DNA of 64,000 bases. It comes from Euwallacea fornicatus (lineage: Eukaryota; Arthropoda; Insecta; Coleoptera; Curculionidae). The position numbers and the translations under genes are program-made. Under the pieces are notes generated by a model. It searched no databases. It saw only the letters and a program-made list of their open reading frames with translations, and was not told the origin of the DNA. Every line of letters starts with the position of its first letter. Position 1 is the stretch's first letter. This document shows positions 25,214 through 36,717 of this stretch, piece by piece. The DNA is taken from contig NC_089550.1 in the NCBI RefSeq assembly GCF_040115645.1, forward strand, positions 1,240,001-1,304,000, in the 5' to 3' direction.

Positions 25214-27362
25214 TTAAAAGTCCCATTCACAAGAATAAATTTCTAAATTTGAGAAGTTATTCAAAGTGTCCAACGTTTCTATATCATCTAAAATGGTATT
25301 TCAGACAAAATAATCTGCCAGATTAGAGCTGAAAATAACTCACCACTATTTACAGCTACTCTATCACTCAAGGGTATCGCTGGCTTTAGTAAATCAATCA
25401 AAGGCAGCGACTTTCGAATCGTTTTAAAAATTGGATGAGTAAGTAACTGCTCGGCACTAGGCCTATCGTAAGATTCTCTATTCAAACATAATTGAGCCAA
25501 CTCATGTAAGTGTTCACTAAAACGCCTATTAATTATTTTCTGGCTGATATCACAATCGCCTGAAAAATGATTTATTTACAATTGAATAAATGTTTTTCCT
25601 GCTTCCACCGCATATACCTTCACTACAATCTCCATTTACATTACGAGGCACTGTAGTGCAGTCTAACAACTGTGGGGTGCACCCTCTCACTTTCTCGGTC
25701 AACATCAAAGTTGAAGACATATCAGCAAATGGTTCAGAACCATTTGCCAGTTCACATATTACCATTCCTGTACTGTAAATATCGGATTTTTCATTGTAGC
25801 CTAAAACATTTTTTATAAAACCTAAAATTAAAAGGCGTCAGAGATTTATCATTACCTATTAAATTTTGCTCTAGCAGTTCAGGACTTAACCAATTGAGAT
25901 TGGCCTTTGTGCTAGATGGAAATGAATGTATTGTCTTCTGCCATCTTCCGTTTATTATAATAGGGCATGCATACCTAAACCCTGTCAGACATGCTTTGCC
26001 ACCTGAAGAGATCAATACATGACTAGCTCTAATTGCCCTGAAATGTTTGTTTTAAGGTAAACAGTTAGATTAATAATTTGATTAGCACCTGTGAATGTAT
26101 CCTTTCTGATGAAGATACTTTAACGCGTCTAACAAATCTCGCAGAATGATTATTATTGCTTGTTCTGGGAGTCCTAGGAGTAAGAATGTTGGAAATAGAG
26201 ATTTTGTAAATACAATAATTTTTCACGCAGGGAGTTGTTTTTTCAAATGAATTTGAGCCAAAATTATCTAAAATCATCATAAATTATTGGGTCACTATTT
26301 ATTAAAGTATAGTTCAGATGGTGTCTTTTGGCTGACACTGCCTAATGGATTCTGTATCTTCTATTAAAATTTTTGTTGACACCATGATATAAACTTTGCT
26401 GTTAATTAACCCTAAAGAGTTTAAGGAATTCAAAAGAAAACATGATTAGCCTTTTTGGTTAAAACCTACAATTATATTGAATGTTTCTCCCACATCCTTC
26501 CAGATAATATTATTTATAAAACACCTAAATCACCTTTATAAATAATGAGGACATTCGTTAAGTAATTTTTCAGATTTGAAATTCACATTAACATAACAAC
26601 TCTATCTATTTTAATATGTGAATTAATTATAGCCCTAATAATAATGAAAACAAAGCCCCACATTTTATACGTCTTAAAGTTTTATTGCAGATTCTTCTTC
26701 AATTTTCTTGAAAACTATATATTCTTTTAATTCAAATTAAACTTTAAGAAAGATTGAAAATCATAATACAAATAATTAGATAGCAACCAATGTATAACAC
26801 AAATTTTGATTTAAAAAAAACTTTGGATGCAAGCTATAAGTACCTTCATTGAAATGTAGATTTAATAAATCTCGACAGGACCCAAAGGCCATTATAGGAC
26901 TTATAACACAAACTTCGGGACCATGCACAAAAGTGGCAAAATATGGCAAGATGTTTGGATGCTTAAATTGTTTTGTTAATATAATCTCCAGCTAAAATTA
27001 TTACAAATCCAATGAATTACTTTAATATTGAATCAATACATATTTTCAGAAAGATACTCAGGTTAACTCAATCATCATGTGCACTAAATTACTCTCATTT
27101 AGTGCACATTTTGAGTGTGATAAGAGCTGACTAACCTGAAGTTTTTGAGAGTTGCTTGACTAAGTAACTGGAGTAAGTTTCTGAAACTTACATCTATCAA
27201 GGAGCTGTCCTCTTTCACTACGTCCATGTTGAACTTTTTAAGGGCTACCAAAGACCCAGAAGGAACATGTTTGGCCAAATTTACAATAGCTTTGGCCTCA
27301 AAACATTGCCCTAAAGTGCATATTATTTCGTAATCCCGAAGATTTGTGTTGAAGTTTACCAT
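25214..27362 (-). CDS. Stlk: STRAD pseudokinase, activator of LKB1
   Basis: STRAD binds and allosterically activates the kinase LKB1 together with the scaffold MO25, in the cytoplasm, controlling polarity and energy sensing. Minus-strand exons 27192-27362, 26844-26991, 26089-26173, 25856-26037, 25618-25800, 25344-25559 and 25214-25287 join in phase to give 352 residues. The glycine loop is degenerate (TLGQCFEAKAIVN), the HRD loop reads IHRAIRASHVLIS and the DFG site reads LTGFR, all signs of a catalytically dead kinase as in human STRAD. CELANGSEPFADM and PRPSAEQLL-type text (DRPSAEQLLTHP) follow. The last residues, CEWDF, match the C-terminal WEF motif that binds MO25, with D for E. It shares a divergent 600-bp promoter with RPA2. 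The fly name is assigned by family. Confidence 0.88.
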
Positions 27363-27962
27363 TGTGGAACATGAACTGGATATATGGGATTTTCAAGGAT
27401 TAGAAGCCGTTTTCACACACTCAAAAATGACTGGGAAACATTACTCAAAAACTATCAAAGCACATAAATTCAAATTATAATACGAAAACAAAAATAAAAA
27501 CAGCTGGTTCTACGTCAATTGTGGCCTTGTCATAGAATTGGCATACCATATAAACATATTGAATAAATAATCCATTTAAATAACTTGAGCTTGGACGTAA
27601 ATACATGTTATGAACAAGAAATAATACGAAATGGGAAAATATAATAAATTTTTATTGGGAAACATTGCTAAATTATAAAAACATACAAAGACCACTGTGA
27701 AAATGAATTAAATTGCGATTGTTTTGTATCGTTCTTGTTCTAAGCAGAAATGCCATGTTGCCACTGTATTATATTTTCTCTCAAAAATAAATGTTATTGT
27801 TAAGTATATTGTGTGTCATCGCATGACATAATAAACTTCACTTTATGCGCGGGTAAATTCTATTTTCTTTTTGTCTGGTTTATTTTTATTTATCAAATTG
27901 TATTTTACAAGAAATTCCATAATATTTATTAAATCCATTTAAATACAACTTTAAAATCAAAT
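27363..27962. promoter_or_regulatory. Divergent promoter region of STRAD and RPA2
   Basis: Only 600 bp separate the two start codons, on opposite strands, so both promoters must lie here. AACAGCTGGT at 27499-27508 is one base off the insect E-box core promoter motif. No TATA box is convincing, which fits two broadly expressed genes. Confidence 0.5.
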
Positions 27963-29151
27963 ATGTGGTCTTCAACAGGTAACTATTCGCCGTTCTATGC
28001 CTCCTTTTTACCATTATTGATATCGTTTTCCCAAAGGTTTCAATGATTCTATGGCAGGAGGATTCAACAATACAACTACAAATTCGGATTCTCCGTCGAA
28101 AAAGGCGGGAGTAAGTACTACTATTAATAAATCCATTGATATTTTAATATAACATCTCTTTAGGCTGTAAAACGACATCAGAGTGTTGTGCCAGTGGTCA
28201 TTCGAATGTTGAATGATTGTACTGAGGATGAATTCAAAATGTTTGGGTTACCAGTTCAGATGGTATGTTATCTGCTTTTACTTTCGAGGTTTTTAGCGTT
28301 AAGTTCATAGTTATCAAAATAACCATAAATATACAATGCATTCTACTTATATGAGCCATCATCTTTAGTACAAATTTTTTTTCAAATTATATTCATATGT
28401 ATTCTTTGTCAAAACTTATCCTTCATTACTAGGTGTCAGTAGTGGGCATTTTAATAAACTATGAAGTACAATCCACAAATGCTTCATACACAATAGAAGA
28501 TCACACAGGCACCCTTAAAGCTATGTGGTGGCTAGATTCAGATGGAGATGATGGTACCACTCAGCTGCCTTCTGTTAAAGAGGGGTCATATGTCAAGGCT
28601 TTTGGTACAATCAAAACTCAAGAAGACAGAAGGACTCTCATGATACTGAACATGCTCCCTGTTGATGATTGCAATGTTATAACTTTACATTTACTGGAGG
28701 TGATTAAATCTAGGCTGCAGGCAGAAGACTTGAGCAATGCGGCTGTATGTGGTTTTCTCAATTTCTTTTCCTGCCAAGTATATAAATTGGTCTTCAGGCA
28801 TTTCAAATACAGAAAAATAATCCTGGGGCTGAATTGGCTAATACAATGATAATGATGGATGAAAATGGGGCAAGCAATGCACCATTGAATATGTCAGAGA
28901 TCCAGAAACAGGTATTTAGGTTGCTGCAGGCTGATAACACAGCAGCTGGACCTGACAGAGATAGCATTTTAAACAAATTTTCAGATACCAGGAAGAGGGA
29001 AGCTAGGTAAGTTTACTATATATTCCTTTTAAATTATCTTCAACTTATTTGTGCAATTTCTTGTAGTGAGGCTTTAGACTTTATGGTAAATGAAGGTCAT
29101 GTTTATACTACTATAGATAATGAACACTTTAAAATCACTGAAGCCATCTAG
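27963..29151 (+). CDS. RPA2: Replication protein A 32-kDa subunit
   Basis: Middle subunit of the RPA heterotrimer, which coats single-stranded DNA in replication, repair and checkpoint signalling in the nucleus. Exons 27963-27978, 28037-28110, 28164-28262, 28433-28744, 28798-29006 and 29067-29151 join in phase and give 264 residues, close to human RPA2 (270). The 16-nt first exon is supported because MWSSTGFNDSMAGGF resembles the start of the human protein. A Ser/Gly-rich N-terminus leads into the OB fold (VSVVGILINYEVQST, YTIEDHTGTLKAMWW, VKAFGTIKTQEDRRTL). A C-terminal winged helix (EIQKQVFRLLQ, EALDFMVNEGHVYTTIDNEHF) recruits repair proteins. One intron (28745-28797) is only 53 nt. AATAAA lies at 29303-29308. 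Confidence 0.94.
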
Positions 29152-29781
29152 TGATAGTAGTAACTGTAATATATTTTTTAAAATATCAATAGGAGTTCTA
29201 AGTAGCTATTTTTTTACCATTTTTTTATGTAGCAACTGTAAGCTGTAGTATTTTATTCAGTTCAATGATTGGATACCAAATTTATTTTTAGTATTAAGTA
29301 ATAATAAATCTTTGTTAATATCAGTTAATGAGTATTCAAAAAAAATCCCTAACGGATTTCTTGATGTAATCTAATTTTTATATAAATATAAATACTGCAT
29401 TTTTGTAAGTGTGCCTGCATTAGCCATTATAATGGCTACTGGTTCTCTGCTACTGATTTACATTCCACCAATGGGTTCTATGGGAAATGGTAAAGCTCCA
29501 AAATTGGCGAGGTAAGGCGTCAACTCCTTAGTGCAGTATGAGGGACTGACATTGTCATGTACATTTTGATTAGCAAAATAAGAAAATCATAGCTCTACTC
29601 TGTATCTGTTGCGATGTCTGAGATAAGATGATTAAAATTAATCAACATCCGCATCAAAAATTCGAAAGTTATTTAACAACAACCACATATTCTTATTAAT
29701 GAATAAAAAAAATCGACATTTACACTTTTCACCTACAATAATTGATTATAACATTAACGTATATTCCCACTACACATTTTC
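29152..29781. other. Spacer between convergent RPA2 and AAA ATPase genes
   Basis: This contains the RPA2 polyadenylation signal (29303-29308) and a minus-strand AATAAA (TTTATT at 29281-29286) for the ATPase, implying overlapping tails. A 27-codon frame at 29432-29515 (ATG in fair context) has no recognisable product and is not called. Confidence 0.5.
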
Positions 29782-31611
29782 TTACTTTCCCTGTCTAAAT
29801 GTATCAAATTTGATCAAATCCTCTCGCCTGACGGTAACCTGGACCCGTTTGGCGGCTTCGATGAAGTCAGCCACCATTACCGGCCTCGCTTTGACTGTAA
29901 AAGGCGGCATGGCCTGCAAGTGATTAATGTAAATATTCTCTTGATTCATTTCAGATACGTTAATCTCCACGAAAGGTTCATAAAACCCGTCTGAGGTTTT
30001 TCTCCAAATGTTGTTGCTCTGTAGTTCCGTCAGTGGTATGTCCAAGGCGTCTTGAACCAAACTCGCGATATCTGACCCGGAAAACCCTTGGCACATTTCA
30101 ATTAACTCGTGAAACTCTTTGGGAGTCTGCAGTATTGGAGTGTTTTTGGTAAGATATTGAAACAACTCCAGACGATCATTGTTGTTGGGCAAGGGGACGT
30201 AAATTTGCCTCTGGAACCGCCGGAGGATAGCGGAATCCAAGTCCCAAGGGCAGTTTGTCGCGGCGATTATTAGAATGTTTCGGTGCGTTGTCATTTTAGT
30301 CATTTCACCCATTAATTCGGTTTTTATTCTAAAAATATGTTGGGAGTCAATTAAGTGGCTTTACAGCTTGTATAAAAAATAGCGCCTAAGCTCTCCAGGA
30401 TATTGTTGAGTACTTTCATGTATTCTTTTTAAAAAAAGTTGAAATAAAATGTTATTATGGTTAAAAAATTAAAGAACCTGTTACGTATTTGAGCAAATAT
30501 TTATCTATTAACAGTTTTATGCTAATGAATAGGTTAACAAAAATTTTCATCATTTCAACCTAGTTCAGTTAATTTACCATGCTATTTCGTAAAGACTTTG
30601 CAACTTATAGATTGACAGTGTTATAATATTTGATAGTACGAAATAATAGCTATTACGTTTTTTATTAAAGGTTTGGTAAAATCATGCTGAAGAGATCCAA
30701 TTTTGAGGCTTTATTTTATATAATCTCATATTATTGTTTACCTTCTAGAGTAATCGTGTTCGGAACTGGTTCTTTTGCGGCATATGCCATCAATTTCGTC
30801 GATAAATAGAATCGAAAAACTGTCGGTGGTGCGTAAGTAACAAAATATTTGCTTTATATTTCTGAAAGGAGAAACAAATGTATAAAAACACATGAATCTC
30901 TGGTGACTAGTAGTATTTGCAATGACGGTTTTCTAAGAATATACATTTGTAAAAATTTGCATGATATAGTCTTAATTTACTAATATTAATAATTAATCTT
31001 TTTTATCTCAAATATACGTCAAACTAGAGATATTATTTTTACCATAGTAGGTATCTTAATCTCTGTCCTGCCTTTTAGCATAGATATACCTACTTTTCGG
31101 TTTCTCCAACGAAAGACGATAGTAATTTGCCAGCTGAAAGTGTATGAAGCACAGCTGTAGTGTCCGCAGCCAATCCATGTACAAGTCTGGTTTTCCCTGT
31201 GCCTGGAGGTCCATACAAAAGAATGCTATTGCATACAGTTCGGTTATGAAACAACTGTGGCTGACTTTTGGGTAGAATCACCAGCGTGTACAGTTCGCTT
31301 TTGATGCGTCCCAAACCTACCACTTCAGCCAAGCCATTTATGCATGGAGTATCAATTTCTATTTGCTTTTGAATTTTAGTGGAGTTGGCTTTTGTGTGTC
31401 CTTCAGGTACATTCGTGGGTTTCTGTTTAAATTGATACTTGTATCCCTCAAAGGCGTCGGCAATAAGTTTGAAAAGTGATTCAAGCTGAGTACTCAATTT
31501 TAGAATGGCACTCAGCACCTTCTCCAGGATTTGTTGAAAAAAACTGAGGTTTTCGTTTTTCTCCAAAATAAAGTCAAAATCTTCTGAGGATTCAAAAGAA
31601 GGAAAGTCCAT
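29782..31611 (-). CDS. Divergent Vps4/katanin-group AAA ATPase
   Basis: A meiotic-clade AAA ATPase; relatives pull apart ESCRT-III filaments (Vps4) or sever microtubules (katanin, spastin). Minus-strand exons 31094-31611, 30742-30861 and 29782-30328 join in phase to give 394 residues. Walker A is GPPGTGKT (near residue 137), Walker B is FSILFIDEID, sensor 1 is IAATNCPWDLDSAI, and the arginine finger region is RRFQRQIYVPLP. YSRRIKTELMGEM and FSGSDIASLVQDA follow the Vps4 pattern. So the ATPase core looks active. The N-terminal 90 residues are helical and acidic and are not a clear MIT domain, and GESEK is GETEK. It is too divergent to be the main Vps4, so I call it a fast-evolving paralogue. 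The ATG at 31609-31611 is the first in the exon. Confidence 0.8.
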
Positions 31612-34600
31612 AATGGAGAAACTTTAATTTTAAATGATATTAAGGGGAAATTTAAATAAGATCTTCGCGGGTGAAAAAGTTTTGACATGTTTTGAAATGT
31701 TTTGTTTTGTGCGTCATTAATCTGACCTGTGATTGGTTAGTATTGACGTATTTAGATATTTATTCTAAAAGTTTAAGTATCAAACTTAAATTTACTTCAG
31801 GAATTACCATTAGCTCTCATTGCCCCATTAACTAGGGGAATTGAATACGCAATTCGCCGGTTTCTTAATAAATTATGCCCGCGGTATTCGTGACTCACGT
31901 TAAGCTCGAAGCGTCATCTATCTTAACACCTAAGCAAAACTTTATTAGTAAAGATTCCTATTATTTTTTCTGTTTTCCCCCTTTCTTTTGACTTGTCATT
32001 CAAACTCCAATGTCAAACCATTCAAACTGTCAAATGTTTTAGTCAATTGTTATTTTTTTTGTGGACGTTGGCGGTCGTGTTTCGTGTATTCCTTAACTAA
32101 AACCGTATGTAAAATTATTTAAAATTTAATTTTATTAATTATAACAGTTAAAGTTTCCAATGGGACTATGCTTAAACAGTTTAACTCATCGTGACGTTCC
32201 AATTAACCTCAATTCGTCATAAATCTCCGGTGAGTCCTCCACTTCTTCACGTAGGTGTAGATCTGCCTTATGAATCATGTTTTTCCTTGGCCCTCGGTGT
32301 CATTTTACGTTTTTTCAATTTCCCTACCAGATGCCCCTCATCGCCCGATTAAGTCTAATTAACTTTAATTTATCGCGTTGGGGAAGGGCGGTAAATGGGT
32401 CATAAATGCCCTCACGTAATTCTGTCGCTATGCAGAACAGATGTATTAATAAGGCAACGACATCGCATTTATTTAACTACTTGCATGTTTGTTGATCTCT
32501 CCGTACTTTTACTAGTACCGTAACTCTTCTGTAAAATAGTTCTACTTACCGTTGAAAAAAAAGCAGTAACCTAGAAACGTGATTGCAGCTGATGATCATG
32601 CTTCATTATCGAGGTCTCATCTCACATCTTGATAATACCCTCAATTGGACCCTGACATATTGTTTTTTTAACGTTATTTTTGTTCTTTAATTTAAGAAAT
32701 AAGCATTTTTTTATATGTAATTGGTTGAGGTGTTGTGATTTAGTTTTGTTTAAGAAGTACATCGAAAAGTGGCTACTTAATGGGGATTCATTTGGTGAGT
32801 TTAATATAATATTCCTTAGTACAGTTTATTAGATTCGTCACATGTTGAATAGTTTTTATTACATAAAAAAACTTGGTATTCTATTGTCCATTTATATACC
32901 GTAGTAATGAAGTGCAAAGTCATTGTTGCATATACTTATGAAATAAAGGAACCAAACCAAACCAATAGACAAATTTTTTTTAAGCCAAAGTTGAACTTAG
33001 CCTGGGGATGTGTTCGTGAATTAACCGTTTAAATTGGGGAGGTAGTACTTAGGTAATTAGGGAGCTAAATAGCTTCAGGCTAGTGAAATGATTTCTACAG
33101 GGCTAGGATTTGGGTCTATGCTTTATGGGGTTGTTGGGAGACATTAAAAGATACAAAGTCTGGGTTCGTATTTTGAAGTAAAATATCCAGCCTCAAGCGC
33201 CATCAAATAAGATAAAATAAAAATAAATGTAAATTTTGAGAAAGAAACTCGGATACAGAATGATTTATTTCAAAGAATGCATCAGGCGATTGCCCTATGG
33301 CAATTTGGCTAATGGAGGAACACCTTAAATGAGAGTACCTACCTTCTTCTCTTTAAGGTATTATTTGTTTAAAAATTATTTTTTCCACTGTTGAGTCAAA
33401 GTTGTTTAGTGAAATTGTAATATAATTTTTGTGAAAAGGTTAATAACAATAATAATAAAAAAAAGGTAAATAAAACTTCTTTATTTTCCCAATCATCATT
33501 TCTAGGCTTCAATATTTTAATATCACTATGAAAAAATTTTTCTTATGCAAACTCAAACATCCATCAAGTATCAATGGTAAATACAAAACTTAAAATAAAA
33601 AAAATAATTAAATAATGCAATAAAAAAAGGCAAAAATTACAACAAGAAGTGTATAATAACGTTTACTTAAATAACTTGGCTTAAATCAGAATTTGTAACC
33701 AGGACTTTCTCGACATTATGGAGTACTGACACGGTGAGTAGTACTTTTCTGATGAGATGGGCGTGCGATTAAATAGTTGGTAATACTTAATAAATAACTT
33801 CTGTCAAGATAAATTATTCGGATACGAGTCATTTGCGTCTGTTTCTGATTAATATTTCTGAAAATTCCCCACAAGAGTTCAAAAAAGTAGATAAATGGGA
33901 GATTTTAATCTAGTACGCTGATGAAACTTAAGTTCCTATCCATTTGAAATTAGAATAACTTCAGTCTTTTATTATTATTATTATTATTTTCTCAACACTC
34001 AAAAGCAGTATTCTATTGCAATTCTACTCAAAAGCAGTATCGAATTGTTTACGTCAACATTAGGGTAAAACGGACGAAACGTGGGTCAAGTGACCCCTCT
34101 AATTAAAGGTATTACGAAACTACATTTAATGGTGTGATACAATTTAAGATCGATAGATTAGTTATTGAGAAAAGAGCTGAAAATATAATAGAATACATAT
34201 ATGTAAAAAATGCAATTCAAATTCAATTTCATAATACATAAACAATAAAAAAAACGTATTTGTTTTTTATCCATTTTTTTTTTAATTTAAAATCGCAATG
34301 TACGGGTTCTATCAAGGATTATTCCGCTTAGTTATTGATTTAAGGAATATGTATATAAATTGGAGCTCGGACGGTGAACACAGGTTATCTCTCGCGAGAG
34401 CTCCGTTACTCTTTTAATGGATTATATTTTCCATATGGATTGGCGGTTCGAAAATGTAATATATCACAATAATATCCACCATTCAGCCACATTATTTTTA
34501 CCTTCACCGGTTTATTTTTAAGTAATATTCTCCAAGTAAACTCAAAGCCAATTGCACCAAGTGTTTTAAAGAGCCACATGAACGATTGTAATACTTATTT

Positions 34601-36040
34601 AAGCACCAGTACATATATTTCAGCATAAAGGTTTATAAATATTTATATAATGTCTGAATTGAGTATCTTGCATGTTATTATGGACTGAAATCTACACGTT
34701 TTACATACAAATCGGCGCAAAGTGCCACCCTGATTAACATGGAGAGGTGGAAATTCGTTGTTAACAGTGGTTTGTGATTGAGAGTATTCGGATAATGTAG
34801 GTGATGAACAGTAAACGATTTTAAGGTAATTAATGAAAATTGAACGGGACGTCCAGTGGGGGAAAAATATAGTGATATTAGATAACAGTGTGGTGCTTCG
34901 GAAAAAGTTGTCACGGGTTCGCTCTTTTCTCATTGATTATCTGAATCTGCTTAACCCAGAATCCGGCATCGAAACCAATAAATTATAGAAAGCAGAAACT
35001 TGTTAATAAGATGAATTACCCGCACTTTCATGAACAAACAATATAATTAAATGTTATGTATCGGCGTATTTTATTGCGATAATTGATAGCAGCTAAATGA
35101 TGTCGGCTGTATTACATTTTCCTCGGGCTCGCACAGGTGCACGTAATTTTATAAATCTAAGAATGAGTTGTCATCATTCAAGATAAACTAAAAACCAGTT
35201 TCTATTTAATAAGAAAAAGGTTGACATCACACTGCTTTCGACCACTGTTTACATTAATTTGTAATCTCTATACATCTTCAATAACGTATGCGTAAATTTT
35301 CTAAATATTACCACGTTCCTTCAAGGCTTTAAAATGACACAAGGAAGGATTAGAAAAATTTATGTCCCGCCGTAGCCTTTATTTAATCCCAAGGCACTTA
35401 CTATTTTTAACCACATTGAGAAGTGTGGCATGTAAGTACTCGCATAAACAAACATTTATTTACTATGTTTGTATGCCTAATTTATCTTCACTAAGTAAGG
35501 GGTGTATTTTTGGGTTTTAACAAATTCGTATTTTTAGACGTTTATATTTACTTAATTGAAAAATTCGTCTTTCTGAAGAGGGCCCGGTGAATCCGTTGAA
35601 GCATTGACTGCGTAAGATTTAAATTTCGTTTTTAAAATTTTCTCGTGTACATAGAGCTCTCAGTTTGAGGACCTACGGAAGAGAGCAGTACCGGAGAATT
35701 TTAAGCCCGAGCACGTCGATGAGGACCAGAAGCCAGAAGTGCCGGAATTTAGATAAATGATCTGAAACTATTAATAATTTATACTATAAGAAAGTACGTC
35801 ACACGCAAGTACTTTGACTATAACCCGTGTGAGAACGTGTGGTCACGCTAGTCCAGACAATTGCCTTTTGAGGAGGACAGGCAAAAAGGAATTGGTGGGT
35901 TCCTTGCGGAAGTTTCGTCGGGTTTGACGCTTTGAATATCACTCGTGATGGTGATGTTATGGGTTAAGTCCGAACGCCTTATAAGGGACGCTACTACATT
36001 ATCACTTTACCACACTGGTAAATGGGAACGTTTTGACGTA
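31612..36040. other. Intergenic DNA upstream of the AAA ATPase
   Basis: The right flank of the ATPase start has ATTGG at about 31733 on the plus strand, near the likely promoter. Beyond it I see no exon. The stretch holds a GC-richer block at about 32250-32440 with TAATTAAC homeodomain-type cores, a (TTA)n run at about 33969-33987, two copies of 'ACTCAAAAGCAGTAT' at about 33997 and 34026, and a perfect palindrome CTCTCGCGAGAG at 34389-34400. It may hold distal control elements of either neighbour. Confidence 0.45.
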
Positions 36041-36717
36041 CAGTCACTCAAAAAAGTATTCATACTGCCGGAAAAAAATTCTGTAAACCGTAATTTTTTA
36101 CTGATTTTGTTCAAATTTTGTATAATGAAAATTCAAACCGAAACTCGATTTGTGTAATCGAGCAACTTTTGAAAATTTAACTTTTAGATTGCTTTCCAGC
36201 GTTTAAAAAAAACTCCGTTTTGAAAACTTCTTGTGCGGTGGAAATTTTTCAATGTGGTTTTAACGTTCTTGTAGGGGGGATTTTTCTTCATATATCCTGA
36301 AAATTTGATCAAAATCGAACAACAAATAAGGGAGTTGCAGCTTTTTAAAGTCGTCAAAAATGTCAAAGTTTCGTCATTTTGCGCGAAAAACGTCACTTTT
36401 TGGCGTTTTTGAAAGGCTGCAACTCCCTTATTTGTTGTTCGATTTTGATCAAATTTTCAGAATATATGAAGAAAAATCCCCCCTACAAGAACGTTAAAAC
36501 CACATTGAAAAATTTCCACCGCACAAGAAGTTTTCAAAACGGAGTTTTTTTTAAACGCTGGAAAGCACTCTAAGAGTAAAATTTTCAAAAGTTGCTCGAT
36601 TACGCAAATTGAGTTTCGGTTTGAATTTTCATTATACAAAATTTGAACAAAATCGGTCAAAAGTTACGGTTTACAGAATTTTTTTTCCGGCAATATAAAT
36701 ACTTTTTTGAGTGACTG
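36041..36717. mobile_element. 677-bp foldback MITE of the Tc1/mariner type
   Basis: Two arms of about 310 bp, roughly 36041-36350 and 36405-36717, are inverted copies at about 90% or better identity around a loop of about 55 bp. The ends are CAGTCACTCAAAAAAGTAT and its reverse complement, and the element is flanked by TA on both sides (36039-36040, 36718-36719), the target duplication of Tc1/mariner elements. It contains no transposase. Because the arms mirror each other, the same 'protein' reads from both strands, which is an artefact. Confidence 0.88.

Noticed and set aside
29432..29515. 27-codon frame with ATG in fair context between RPA2 and the ATPase
   Set aside because: Too short to judge and no recognised peptide; it lies in the overlapping 3' leaders.
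36184..36573. Two near-identical 'proteins' on opposite strands
   Set aside because: They are mirror readings of the foldback MITE arms, not a gene pair.
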